In this document: positions 1-7,797 of the stretch, in pieces
Layout of the letters: the number at the start of each line of letters is the position of its first letter
Numbering within the stretch: the stretch's first letter is position 1
Source of the DNA: Mycobacterium sp. 141
GTDB lineage: Bacteria > Actinomycetota > Actinomycetes > Mycobacteriales > Mycobacteriaceae
NCBI RefSeq assembly: GCF_000382405.1
Contig: NZ_KB908261.1
Span: forward strand, 62,001 to 126,000
DNA: 64,000 nt
Reading direction: 5' to 3'
Program-made: the position numbers and the translations under genes
Notes under the pieces: model-generated
What the model was told of the DNA's origin: nothing
Seen by the model: the letters and a program-made list of their open reading frames with translations, nothing else
Database searches by the model: none

Positions 1-563
1 TCGACGATACGGCGGTCTGCGATCCGCTCCGCGAACAGTTCTGTCCTGCCCGAGATGAACCGAGCAGCCAACCGAGTGACTTCGGCTATCCGTTCGGTGG
101 ACAGGATGGTGCCGCCGTAGCGGCCGAGCTCGGTCAGGTTCTCCTGCCAAAGCGCGGTGATTTCGGGCGGCGTACCACGCTCGTCGATCGCGGGCGAGCG
201 CTCGGCACGCTCGTGGAACCGGGCGAGTGTCTCTGCGATGCGCACAATGTGGTCGTCGACGTCGTCGCCGACCGACTCGTCGGTGGCGACCAATGTGGTC
301 AGCCGCAGCGAGTCCGGGTGACGTCGCATGATGATGACGGGTTCGGCCGGACACTGTCCGGCGTTGTCGAAATGTGCTATCCCCAGGTAGCTCTCCGGTG
401 CCAGCCGCCTGTTGAGTTCGACTTCGCGGGCGCAGACCTGCTCGCGTCGCTCGACCGAGCTGAAGTCGAGAAAATCCGTCACCACAGGCTTTTTGACCTT
501 GTACGCCCTGTCCCCAACCAAAACCACGATACCGGTATGGGTTTCGAAAACCTCTGCGTTCAT
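1..563 (-). CDS. APH-like/AAA bifunctional protein, N-terminal part (Rv2004c-like), runs off the left edge
   Basis: The reverse strand is open from an ATG at 563 to the window edge (about 187 codons). It begins MNAEVFETHTGIVVLVGDRA and continues with a YKVKKPV segment and a REVELNRRLAP segment. These match the N-terminal aminoglycoside-phosphotransferase-like half of the bifunctional APH/ATPase family that includes Rv2004c, a DosR-regulon gene of M. tuberculosis. The catalytic half of the kinase domain and the C-terminal P-loop domain lie outside the window. Two DosR-like palindromes lie upstream, shared with the divergent stress-protein gene at 811. The family call is from memory and fairly secure. 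The substrate is unknown. Confidence 0.8.
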   Translation of the reverse strand, partial: MNAEVFETHTGIVVLVGDRAYKVKKPVVTDFLDFSSVERREQVCAREVELNRRLAPESYLGIAHFDNAGQCPAEPVIIMRRHPDSLRLTTLVATDESVGDDVDDHIVRIAETLARFHERAERSPAIDERGTPPEITALWQENLTELGRYGGTILSTERIAEVTRLAARFISGRTELFAERIADRRIV

Positions 564-640
564 CTGCCAGCCCACTCCCCTCGTCCGGCCCTTCGCTGTC
601 AACCGAACACCACCACCATTTCGCACCGGCAGGCGGGGGC

Positions 641-660
641 CCAGAGTCCAAAGTCCCACC
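641..660. promoter_or_regulatory. DosR-box-like palindrome 1
   Basis: The sequence ccagagtccaaagtcccacc matches the DosR consensus TTSGGGACTWWAGTCCCSAA at 11 of 20 positions, with an intact AAAGTCCC half-site. It lies 78 bp upstream of the reverse-strand gene starting at 563. The other half is degenerate, so this is a weak to moderate site. Confidence 0.45.
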
Positions 661-703
661 TTGCCGGTGGTCCGAGATGACGTTGCGCACAGCGCGGGTC
701 TGG

Positions 704-723
704 CAGATGACCTTGGTCCCAGC
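704..723. promoter_or_regulatory. DosR-box-like palindrome 2
   Basis: The sequence cagatgaccttggtcccagc contains the inverted repeat GACC-TT-GGTC and matches the DosR consensus at 11 of 20 positions. It lies 88 bp upstream of the stress-protein gene at 811 and 63 bp, about six helical turns, from palindrome 1. This spacing would suit two dimers on one DNA face serving a divergent promoter. Confidence 0.45.
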
Positions 724-810
724 TCAGGTCGACCAAAGCCCGCATACCCACACATGCCCGACGTCATACCGTTTATCCCATAACGACCGCAGGCAGCTGA
801 GGGGGCCACC

Positions 811-1635
811 ATGACCAGCGCAGCCGATGTCCGGCCCGTCGTGGTCGGCGTGGACGGATCTCAAGCAGCGCTGCAGGCCGCGCTGTGGGCGATGGAGGAC
901 GCCATCCACCGCGAGGCGCCGCTTCGTCTCGTGCATGTCACAGGAATCCCCCTTGAGCCGTCGATTCCGATCGACGTCTATCGTCCCGAACTCCATTTCG
1001 GAGAAAGCGCACTGCATGCCGTGTCATCCGCCATCGAGGCAACTGGCAAGACGGTCAAGGTCGAAACTGACATCGTCTGGGGATCGGCAGCGGCGGCACT
1101 TGTCGAGGAATCCCGTTCAGCGGCCATGATCTGTGTCGGATCGGTCGGTATCGGTTATCTGGCGCGCCGACTGCTGGGATCGATCGCGGCGGAGCTCGCC
1201 GAAAATGCCCACTGCACCGTCGTTGTCGTCCGACATCGCACATCGTCCCCTGCTCCGACGACACCCGATTGGGTGGTGGTTGGAGTCGACGATCGAACCG
1301 ACAACGAACTCGTGGTGGCACAGACACTCGACGAAGCCCGACTACGCGGCGCACCGGTCCTTGCCGTGGCGACCTGGTGTGACACGGCAGCCGGCGTGTC
1401 GGCGGAGGACCTTGACGACCGCGTCGCGAAATGGCGCCGCCGATACCCGGATGTCCACATCTATCCGGTGTCGACGAGATCCGGACTGCCCGAGTTCTTG
1501 GAGGACAACGGAACTGGATATGTTCAGCTCGTCGCGCTCGGATCGGCGGACGTCACGGAACTCCAACGGATCATCGGACGACATGATCGACCGTTCGCCC
1601 CGCATACGGATTGTTCGGTGATGGTCATCCGTTGA
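811..1635 (+). CDS. Universal stress protein, two USP domains, second degenerate
   Basis: This 274-residue protein has two UspA folds. The first (about 9-145) starts VVVGVDGSQAA and carries an intact G-x2-G-x9-G-S nucleotide loop (GSVGIGYLARRLLGS), so it should bind ATP. The second (about 155-274) starts WVVVGVDD but ends in a TDCSVMVIR strand without that loop, so it has probably lost nucleotide binding. Length and layout match the Rv3134c-type DosR-regulon proteins. It is closely similar in architecture to the protein at 6764-7585, which suggests local duplication. DosR-like palindromes precede it. The start ATG follows an upstream GAGGGGG purine stretch. Confidence 0.9.
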   Translation: MTSAADVRPVVVGVDGSQAALQAALWAMEDAIHREAPLRLVHVTGIPLEPSIPIDVYRPELHFGESALHAVSSAIEATGKTVKVETDIVWGSAAAALVEESRSAAMICVGSVGIGYLARRLLGSIAAELAENAHCTVVVVRHRTSSPAPTTPDWVVVGVDDRTDNELVVAQTLDEARLRGAPVLAVATWCDTAAGVSAEDLDDRVAKWRRRYPDVHIYPVSTRSGLPEFLEDNGTGYVQLVALGSADVTELQRIIGRHDRPFAPHTDCSVMVIR

Positions 1636-1784
1636 GCGGGTGTGCGGCGGAGGTGACCGGTGTGGGAATCGTGCGACATGCCGACTGACAAGGCTGGACA
1701 ACGAACGAATTCACCACGACCGCTACGCTTCTGGATGGTGCGACCGTAACGATCAGGCGCCTGGTCACAGATGACTATGACGCA

Positions 1785-2210
1785 GTGGTCGCGCTGGCGG
1801 TCGCGTTGAGCGACCAGGAACGGTACCTGCGGTTCTTCACCGTCCACCCAGCCTATATCGGCGAGTGGGCGCTGTCGTTGACCGCACCAGCGGCCGGGAC
1901 GGTCGCCCTCGGTGCATTCGAAGCCGCCGACCTGATCGGAATGGCGAACTATGTTGCGACGGATCGGCCCGGTTATGCCGAGGTCGCTGCCGTCGTGGCA
2001 CACGACCAGCACGACCGCGGTGTGGGCACCGCACTATTGCGCAACCTCGGTCACCTCGCACACTGCTCAGGCCAGCGCCACCTTGTTGCCGACATTCTTG
2101 CCGAGAACCACGCAATGTGCCGAGTCATAACCGATGCCGGCTGGCCGATGACGCAGCATCACGATGCGGGAGTGCTCAGCATCGATATCGACCTCGACCA
2201 CCTCCGGTAA
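1785..2210 (+). CDS. GNAT-family N-acetyltransferase, start uncertain
   Basis: The protein has GNAT features: ALSDQERYLRFF near the N terminus, a central strand LGAFEAADLIGMANYV, then EVAAVVAHDQHDRGVGTALL, where the acetyl-CoA loop (Q/R-x-x-G-x-G/A) is seen as DRGVGTA, and a C-terminal strand. Codons upstream of the GTG at 1785 still encode a typical GNAT N terminus (DGATVTIRRLVTDDYDAV), but no ATG, GTG or TTG occurs in frame between 1785 and the stop at 1686. The true start is therefore unclear, and the N-terminal strand may be translated from a rare codon or lost. In mycobacteria a cAMP-responsive GNAT enzyme acetylates universal stress proteins; a similar role here is only suggested by the neighbours. 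Confidence 0.7.
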   Translation: MVALAVALSDQERYLRFFTVHPAYIGEWALSLTAPAAGTVALGAFEAADLIGMANYVATDRPGYAEVAAVVAHDQHDRGVGTALLRNLGHLAHCSGQRHLVADILAENHAMCRVITDAGWPMTQHHDAGVLSIDIDLDHLR

Positions 2211-2230
2211 CGGCCCCCGCCAGACAGTTC

Positions 2231-3229
2231 CTACTCGAAGTCGAAGGGGGAACCGTCCAACCGGGTCACGACTTCGTCCAACGGTCGGCGGGGTGTTGCG
2301 GGCAGTGGGTCGGCGTTGATAGGTGCCCAGCCGATACGCAGCAGCACTTGCGGATAGCAGTCATCGTCGAACACGTCTTGCCGAATGATCTCGCGGCTCG
2401 CGGCAACCTCCAGCGGTTCGGTGATCGGGCAACTCGCCAAACCGGCCGCCGTGGCGGTCAGCAGGATCATGCTTGTCGCCTCACCGGCCCGTATCCGGTG
2501 CACCACACCGTCGGTGGCGGTCCCGAGTGCGAGCACCGTCGCACCGTCGCGATGCCCCGTTCCGTCTGGCGATTGCGCCAGTACCGGAGCGGCAAACAAT
2601 CGCGAAGGTACGGCATCGTCGGGGTCAGATTCCGGAGTATTGCGTGCAGGGACCCCGGCCGTGGACGCATACCTACCGCTCCACTGCGTCAACTCGGTCA
2701 GGTAGTCGGGATCGCGGAGATGTTCGCGAACAGCCATCGCGAGCAGCGCGTGAAAGTTCGGCGTGACATCGACGCGACGCATCGTGACCCCCATCCGCGC
2801 AACGCGAGATCCCATCACGGCGATATCGCCGGGCGGGACCGACCACGAACTGAAGTGCCTGCGGTCGGTGCGCCGTCGCGGTATGGCGGCCGCCAGTGCG
2901 ATATCGACCGGACCAGGCTCAAGTGGATGGGGCTGAATCGATGCCAGATGGTCGGGGTCCGCCGGATTCGGTAGGTAACTCACCCTGGACTGCCACCCGA
3001 GCGCGGCCAGTGCGATGACGCAGTGGTTCAGTGCCGCGCCGCAACTGACGATCAGCTCACGGCAGTCGGGATCGGTATGCGACAAATGCAACTCGGTGTC
3101 CGCGTACAGATGCACGCTCTGTGGCCCAACCCGCCACCGCCAGGGCTGCGAATTATGGACGGACGGTGCTCGGTTCGCGAGCGACAACGCCGTACGAACC
3201 GTCTCGGTATCGGGAAAATGGGCGTTCAT
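2231..3229 (-). CDS. Acg-type nitroreductase (Rv2032/Rv3131 family)
   Basis: This 332-residue protein begins with the motif ANRAPSVHNSQPWRW (about residues 18-32), the FMN-phosphate-binding segment of the Acg subgroup of nitroreductases. It is much longer than ordinary 200-residue nitroreductases, as expected for this family, which is formed by two fused half-folds. The middle carries PRRRTDRRHF, also typical. Acg-type proteins are DosR-regulon members that bind FMN, and some appear to lack nitroreductase activity. Its start lies 61 bp from a DosR-like palindrome. It converges on the GNAT gene with 20 bp between stops. Confidence 0.88.
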   Translation of the reverse strand: MNAHFPDTETVRTALSLANRAPSVHNSQPWRWRVGPQSVHLYADTELHLSHTDPDCRELIVSCGAALNHCVIALAALGWQSRVSYLPNPADPDHLASIQPHPLEPGPVDIALAAAIPRRRTDRRHFSSWSVPPGDIAVMGSRVARMGVTMRRVDVTPNFHALLAMAVREHLRDPDYLTELTQWSGRYASTAGVPARNTPESDPDDAVPSRLFAAPVLAQSPDGTGHRDGATVLALGTATDGVVHRIRAGEATSMILLTATAAGLASCPITEPLEVAASREIIRQDVFDDDCYPQVLLRIGWAPINADPLPATPRRPLDEVVTRLDGSPFDFE

Positions 3230-3289
3230 CTCTGGCTACCTTCTGTCCGAAATCGTGGCTTCTACTATCTGTCGGCCGAGAACGTCCAG

Positions 3290-3309
3290 ATAGAGGCACA
3301 AGTCCCCAT
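3290..3309. promoter_or_regulatory. DosR-box-like palindrome upstream of the nitroreductase gene
   Basis: On the reverse strand the site reads ATGGGGACTTGTGCCTCTAT and matches the DosR consensus at 13 of 20 positions, with an intact GGGGACTT half. It is centred about 70 bp upstream of the nitroreductase start at 3229, a usual distance for DosR-activated promoters. Confidence 0.55.
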
Positions 3310-3370
3310 TTTGGCGTGACCTATTTGCCGCCCCGGCGACCCTCCTGGCTCGTGTCAGCGGGTGAAGAAC

Positions 3371-4189
3371 TCAGCGGATAAAAAGCAACGAGCAATCTGT
3401 CCCCCGCAAGATCTCGCGGGCCCGCGGACCGGTCAGCTCCTCGACCAATACCTGATGATCGGCGGCGACAACCAGCAATTGGTCGATACTGACGCTCTGA
3501 CGTAACAGGTGTAGCAGGTGGGTCGGCATGGGTAAGGTGCACACCTGTCCATCGGTGACGCCCCGGCCGGTCAGATACTCCTCGAGGATGGTCCGCACCG
3601 GATGGCGGTCGGCGTCGCCGACGTCGGCGCGAGGACCATGCGACCACGACTCCAGCACGAGAACCGGCGCGGCACGGAGGACACCCTCGTGCATCGCAGC
3701 CCGTAGTGCGTCGAGCGCAGAGTCTGTTTCGTCGAGGACCACCACGATCCACTTGCGCGGGTCGATGGATTCTGCGGTGCGGCGGTGAATGACCGCGACC
3801 GGTCCGTGCGCCTGCTTGACCAGGGCGGCCGCCGTCGCGCCTCGCCCTTCGCCGGCCCCGACGCACACCATCGCCGCCCCGCGGGACGCTGCGACCAGGC
3901 AATCGACCGGCCGCCCGAAAACTATCTCCGATTCGAGCTTGACCGCGACACCGGTGTCGGTCACTGTCTCCCAGGCACGGTGCAGGACCGAGCGGGCCTC
4001 TGCCATCGTCCGCTCGATGTCGGCGTTGTCGTCGTTGTCGGCTTCTGCCGCATACACCAAGCGCAGCACGGTGTTTCGGGCCGCTGCTTCCTTGGCGGCC
4101 CAGACCGCCGCGTATTCCCCGGCAGGTGAGCCGTCCACGCCGGTGACGATCGGCCCCGCTGTCGTCATAGGCACAGTGACATTCATCAT
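3371..4189 (-). CDS. Universal stress protein, two-domain, both nucleotide loops degenerate
   Basis: The protein is 272 residues long when started at the ATG at 4189, which is preceded by GAGGACA. It has the two-domain UspA layout: IVTGVDGSPAGEYAAVWAAKEAA opens domain 1 and WIVVVLDETDSAL opens domain 2. The usual G-x2-G-x9-G-S loop is replaced by VGAGEGRGATAAALVKQ in domain 1 and is absent in domain 2, so ATP binding is doubtful. The open frame continues upstream to 4738 but overlaps the divergent dehydrogenase and its promoter, so the longer form is unlikely. A DosR-like palindrome lies about midway to the divergent gene. Confidence 0.85.
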   Translation of the reverse strand: MMNVTVPMTTAGPIVTGVDGSPAGEYAAVWAAKEAAARNTVLRLVYAAEADNDDNADIERTMAEARSVLHRAWETVTDTGVAVKLESEIVFGRPVDCLVAASRGAAMVCVGAGEGRGATAAALVKQAHGPVAVIHRRTAESIDPRKWIVVVLDETDSALDALRAAMHEGVLRAAPVLVLESWSHGPRADVGDADRHPVRTILEEYLTGRGVTDGQVCTLPMPTHLLHLLRQSVSIDQLLVVAADHQVLVEELTGPRAREILRGTDCSLLFIR

Positions 4190-4294
4190 TGTCCTCGATT
4201 CAATTCGAGCGGTATGCGACCTATTGGGGCCCATCCCAATCCCATCGCCGGACCCCGGGTTGCCATAGGGCCGAAGGTCATCGTCCGGACAGCA

Positions 4295-4314
4295 CTGAGG
4301 TCTTTCGTCCCCAT
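4295..4314. promoter_or_regulatory. DosR-box-like palindrome in divergent promoter, best match in window
   Basis: The sequence ctgaggtctttcgtccccat matches TTSGGGACTWWAGTCCCSAA at 15 of 20 positions. It sits almost equidistant (about 83-106 bp) from the divergent starts of the stress-protein gene (4189) and the alcohol dehydrogenase gene (4397), so one site could activate both. Confidence 0.65.
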
Positions 4315-4396
4315 CAGTGGGGTCACACGACCGCTGCGCCACCCACCTGCCGTGCGTGAGGATCCCAAGTATCCGGCTATAACAGGAGGACAGAGC

Positions 4397-5443
4397 GTGA
4401 AGGCATTGATCTATGACGGTCCGGGAAGGCCATCCTGGACCGAGGTTCCCCAGCCGCGGATCGTCGACGACACCGACGCCGTGGTCCGTGTCGACGCAGT
4501 CACCATCTGTGGTACCGATCTGCACATCCTCAAAGGGGATGTGCCAGAGGTGACGCGGGGCCGGGTACTGGGCCACGAGGCAGTGGGCACGGTCACCGCA
4601 ATCGGTCCAGCGGTGCGCACCGTCGCACCCGGGGACCGGGTCCTGGTGTCGTGCATCAGTGCGTGCGGTAGCTGCCGCTACTGCCGCGACGGGTGCTACG
4701 GACAGTGCCTCGGCGGAGGTGGCTGGATTTTGGGCCACCGGATCGACGGGACCCAGGCCGAGTATGTCCGTGTGCCGTTCGCCGACAACTCGACCTACCG
4801 TCTACCCGACGAAGTCAGCGACGAGCAGATGGTCATGCTCGCGGACATCCTGCCCACCTCCTACGAGGTAGGGATCCTCGCCGGCGGCGTACAGCCCGGC
4901 GACACCGTTGCGATCGTCGGAGCCGGTCCGATCGGTCTGGCAGCCGCAGTGACGGCTCAGTTGTACAGCCCCAAACACGTAATCGTCATCGACATCGCCG
5001 ACTCGCGACTGGACGCAGCGCGAAAGTTCGGTGCGGACATCGTCATCAATGCCGACAAAGAGTCCGCACGCGATCTGGTGTTGCAAATGACCGACGGGCT
5101 GGGCGCCGATGTTGCGATCGAGGCCGTCGGGACACCGGCGACCTTCGAACAAACAGTGAGTCTCGTCCGTCCGGGAGGACACGTCGCCAACGTCGGTGTC
5201 CACGGTGCACCCGCGACCCTTCACCTGGAAGACATCTGGGACAAGAATCTGACCATCACAACAGGTTTGGTCGACACCCACGCCACCCCGACGCTGATCG
5301 ACCTCGTGGCCGACCACCAGATCGACGTCGCTCCGATGATCACGCACCGGTTCGCTCTGGATGAGTTCGAGGATGCCTACCGGGTATTCAGCCGGCCGGT
5401 TGAGACCGGTGCGTTGAAGGTCGTCCTCATGAGACAACGCTGA
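4397..5443 (+). CDS. Zinc-dependent medium-chain alcohol dehydrogenase
   Basis: The enzyme should oxidise an alcohol or reduce an aldehyde with NAD(P). Catalytic-zinc residues appear as CGTDLH (about residue 37) and GHEAVG (about 60). A structural-zinc lobe follows with four cysteines (CGSCRYCRDGCYGQC), and the nucleotide-binding fold shows VAIVGAGPIGLAA with an acidic VIDIADSRL strand end. I chose the GTG at 4397 because AGGAGGA stands six bases upstream; the frame is open for 61 further codons upstream but these are not family-like. Length is 348 residues, normal for the family. The substrate cannot be told. It probably belongs to the DosR-type stress cluster through the palindrome at 4295. 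Confidence 0.9.
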   Translation: MKALIYDGPGRPSWTEVPQPRIVDDTDAVVRVDAVTICGTDLHILKGDVPEVTRGRVLGHEAVGTVTAIGPAVRTVAPGDRVLVSCISACGSCRYCRDGCYGQCLGGGGWILGHRIDGTQAEYVRVPFADNSTYRLPDEVSDEQMVMLADILPTSYEVGILAGGVQPGDTVAIVGAGPIGLAAAVTAQLYSPKHVIVIDIADSRLDAARKFGADIVINADKESARDLVLQMTDGLGADVAIEAVGTPATFEQTVSLVRPGGHVANVGVHGAPATLHLEDIWDKNLTITTGLVDTHATPTLIDLVADHQIDVAPMITHRFALDEFEDAYRVFSRPVETGALKVVLMRQR

Positions 5444-5462
5444 ACACGGGTGCGCCACTGAC

Positions 5463-5482
5463 GACGGGACTTTCGGCCCTGC
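5463..5482. promoter_or_regulatory. DosR-box-like palindrome upstream of the usp-devR operon
   Basis: The sequence gacgggactttcggccctgc matches the DosR consensus at 13 of 20 positions with CGGGACTTT and GGCCC halves. It lies 63 bp upstream of the ATG at 5545 and would allow DevR to activate its own operon, as in M. tuberculosis, where Rv3134c-devR-devS is autoregulated. Confidence 0.6.
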
Positions 5483-5544
5483 CGCCAGGTACGCGACGAA
5501 TCTAGCGTTGATTTAGAACCGGTCTTACGAAGTGGGAGTCTTAT

Positions 5545-6054
5545 ATGTCGTCGACCTGGCTACCTTCTCCAGGAGTCGTCGTGGGCATCGATGGCTCGAG
5601 GTGGGCGCTGAACGCTGCACTGTGGGCCACCGATGAAGCACTCAGGCGCGACGTACCTCTACGGCTGATCTACGTCGTCGAGCCCCGCACATACGGCCAG
5701 TTCGATGCCCAGCAAGCCGCACGTGATCTGGCACGTGCCGATATCGCGATCCGTCAGACGGTGGTGGCGGTGGAGTCAACACAGAAACCCATCAAGATCG
5801 AATGGGAAGTCGTACACGGCGACCCGGCCGCGGTGTTGTTGCATGCCTCGCGATCGGCCGACATGGTGTGTGTCGGATGGCTCGGGCTCGCGCACGGGAT
5901 CGATGACAAACGACTCGGACCAACTGCCGCAACGCTTTCAGCGAAGGCCGGCTGCCCGGTCACCGTCGTCGACACCGATCTCCGACCGCACACCACGGCT
6001 GGACCCGGCGTCGCCGATGCCGCCGGAATACCGCAGCAGCCACCGCGATGCTGA
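5545..6054 (+). CDS. Universal stress protein, single domain, upstream of devR
   Basis: This 169-residue protein has a single UspA domain opening [23 protein letters not shown]. The nucleotide loop is altered: GWLG is followed by ten rather than nine residues before GPTAATL, so ATP binding is uncertain. It ends with a loose tail of about 20 residues. Its stop overlaps the devR start by seven bases, so the two are translationally coupled. It takes the place of Rv3134c in the M. tuberculosis operon, but that protein has two domains. The DosR-like box at 5463 precedes it. Confidence 0.85.
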   Translation: MSSTWLPSPGVVVGIDGSRWALNAALWATDEALRRDVPLRLIYVVEPRTYGQFDAQQAARDLARADIAIRQTVVAVESTQKPIKIEWEVVHGDPAAVLLHASRSADMVCVGWLGLAHGIDDKRLGPTAATLSAKAGCPVTVVDTDLRPHTTAGPGVADAAGIPQQPPRC

Positions 6055-6677
6055 AAGTCTTCCTCGTCGACGATCACGAGATCGTTCGCCGCGGGTTGGT
6101 CGGGCTGCTCGGCACTGATCCCGAGCTCGACATCGTCGGTGAAGCCGGCACGGTCGCCGAGGCAATGCTCCAAATCCCGGCCCTGCAGCCCGATGTCGCG
6201 GTCCTGGACGTGAGCCTGCCCGACGGCAACGGCGTCGAGCTGTGCCGCGACCTGTTGTCGCGGCTGCCGAACTTGAAGTGCCTCATGCTCACCTCGTTCA
6301 CCTCCGACGAGGCGATGCTCGATTCCATTCTGGCCGGGGCCAGCGGCTACGTGATCAAGGACATCAAAGGGTTGGCGCTCGCCGAAGCGGTCAAGACTGT
6401 GGGAGCCGGACGATCTCTGCTCGACAACCGGGCGGCCGCTGCGCTGATGACCAAGCTCCGTGAAACCCAACATCACAGCGACCCGCTCTCGACGCTCACC
6501 AACCAGGAACGGGAACTCTTGAATCTGCTCGGCGAAGGCCTGACCAACAAGCAGATCGCCGATCGGATGTTCCTGGCAGAGAAGACGGTGAAGAATTACG
6601 TATCCCGGTTGCTGGCGAAGCTCGGGTTGCAGCGGCGTACCCAGGCTGCGGTGTTCGCGTCACGGCTGGATCACTGA
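6048..6677 (+). CDS. devR: Dormancy response regulator DevR/DosR
   Basis: This is a 209-residue NarL/LuxR-type response regulator. The receiver domain (about 1-120) has the acidic pair D8-D9, phospho-acceptor D54 ([11 protein letters not shown]), T82 and K104. The DNA-binding domain (about 146-209) carries [20 protein letters not shown], so K179, K182 and N183 fall at the same numbers as the DNA-contact residues of M. tuberculosis DosR. The match to remembered DosR is near continuous, so the call is firm. It is co-transcribed with the stress protein upstream. In M. tuberculosis devS follows devR; here a stress-protein gene follows, and no histidine kinase exists in this window. Confidence 0.95.
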   Translation: MLKVFLVDDHEIVRRGLVGLLGTDPELDIVGEAGTVAEAMLQIPALQPDVAVLDVSLPDGNGVELCRDLLSRLPNLKCLMLTSFTSDEAMLDSILAGASGYVIKDIKGLALAEAVKTVGAGRSLLDNRAAAALMTKLRETQHHSDPLSTLTNQERELLNLLGEGLTNKQIADRMFLAEKTVKNYVSRLLAKLGLQRRTQAAVFASRLDH

Positions 6678-6763
6678 CAGCAACGTGATCAGTGACCACT
6701 GCATCGCCAGGACCGCCCGACAGCGGCCCAAGCCGCCGCGGTCACGACAGCGAAGGAACACCG

Positions 6764-7585
6764 ATGATCGCCTCGCACAGCGACAAACCCGTCGTGGTAG
6801 GGATCGACGGGTCCACCGCTGCGTTGCATGCCGCGCAATGGGCGATCGACGAAGCAGTGGCTCGCGATGTGGCCTTGCGACTGGTGTCTTACATCGATCG
6901 GGGGGACGGCACGACACTCACCGACAGCGAGTGCCGCATGGACCTCGAATACGCCCAGACATGCTTACGGGCAGCCCGCTCGGTCATCGGCGCCACCGGA
7001 AAACCGGTGAAAGTCGAAACCGCAGTCCTCTACGGCCGACCGGATGCCAATCTGCTCGACGAGTCACGCCGCGCCGCCATGATCTGTGTGGGATCGGTCG
7101 GCATAGGGCGTCTGGCCAAGCTACTTTTCGGGTCGACAGCCGCCAAGGTTGCTGAAGATGCGTGTTGCCCTGTCGCGGTAATCAGAAGTCTCCCAACGCG
7201 ACAGTCCCATCACATGGGGATGATCGCCGTGCCGGTCGGTGCCTCCGGTGATGATGACCATGTCATCGACGCTGCCGTCACCGAAGCTGACCTGCGCGGG
7301 CGACCTGTCCTGGCCGTCGGGGTCTGGCGGCGGGATTTCGGCGACATCTCCTATGACGAGCTGGATCGCCGCATGACGAGATGGCAGCAGAGTCATCCTC
7401 GTGTACGCATCCACGTCACCGCCGGCGCGGCCGGGATCGGCCAGTTTCTGGCCGCACACACCGAGCCGGTCGACATGGTCGTTCTCGGCCCGGACGACGC
7501 GGCTGATGTGACCAAAATTATTGGACCGCACACAAACCCGCTGGCCAGCCATCCCGACTGCTCAGTCCTCGTGGTGCATCAGTAG
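6764..7585 (+). CDS. Universal stress protein, two-domain, second degenerate
   Basis: The protein is 273 residues when started at the ATG at 6764, which has GAAGGA six bases upstream. Domain 1 opens [23 protein letters not shown] and has an intact nucleotide loop (GSVGIGRLAKLLFGS). Domain 2 lacks it and ends PDCSVLVVHQ. Domain order, loop sequence and degenerate tail mirror the protein at 811-1635, which makes them likely paralogues from a local duplication. It follows devR by 86 bp in the same direction, in the place where devS would be expected. Confidence 0.9.
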   Translation: MIASHSDKPVVVGIDGSTAALHAAQWAIDEAVARDVALRLVSYIDRGDGTTLTDSECRMDLEYAQTCLRAARSVIGATGKPVKVETAVLYGRPDANLLDESRRAAMICVGSVGIGRLAKLLFGSTAAKVAEDACCPVAVIRSLPTRQSHHMGMIAVPVGASGDDDHVIDAAVTEADLRGRPVLAVGVWRRDFGDISYDELDRRMTRWQQSHPRVRIHVTAGAAGIGQFLAAHTEPVDMVVLGPDDAADVTKIIGPHTNPLASHPDCSVLVVHQ

Positions 7586-7652
7586 CGGTTCGTCTGCCGG
7601 AGCCTTGATACCGGTATCGAAGAGTGTTGCGGTGTGGCCGCCAGGGTCGAAC

Positions 7653-7672
7653 GACCCGGCGTTGGTCCCGAA
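7653..7672. promoter_or_regulatory. DosR-box-like palindrome upstream of the last stress-protein gene
   Basis: The sequence gacccggcgttggtcccgaa matches the DosR consensus at 13 of 20 positions, with the right half (TTGGTCCCGAA) almost perfect. It lies 126 bp upstream of the ATG at 7798. Confidence 0.5.
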
Positions 7673-7797
7673 TTCCGATGACCGTCGGCGCCGCACCGAC
7701 CGACCTACGGCTCTGCTTTGCTGCCGTGGGTCCGGCCTAGCGTCGACTGCTATCGGCACCGCGTAATGCGTCGCCGTACCGGACAGGAGGATTCGAA

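Noticed and set aside
213..783. Forward-strand open frames of 155 and 123 codons
   Set aside because: They lie antisense to the APH-like gene and have no family content. The reverse strand codes a clear protein.
4216..4235. Second DosR-like site (gcgacctattggggcccatc)
   Set aside because: It matches the consensus at well under half of the positions and has no good half-site.
4190..4738. Extension of the stress-protein frame (3371-4189) to 455 residues
   Set aside because: The extra part overlaps the divergent dehydrogenase and its promoter. The ATG at 4189 has a good ribosome-binding site and begins the usual USP sequence.
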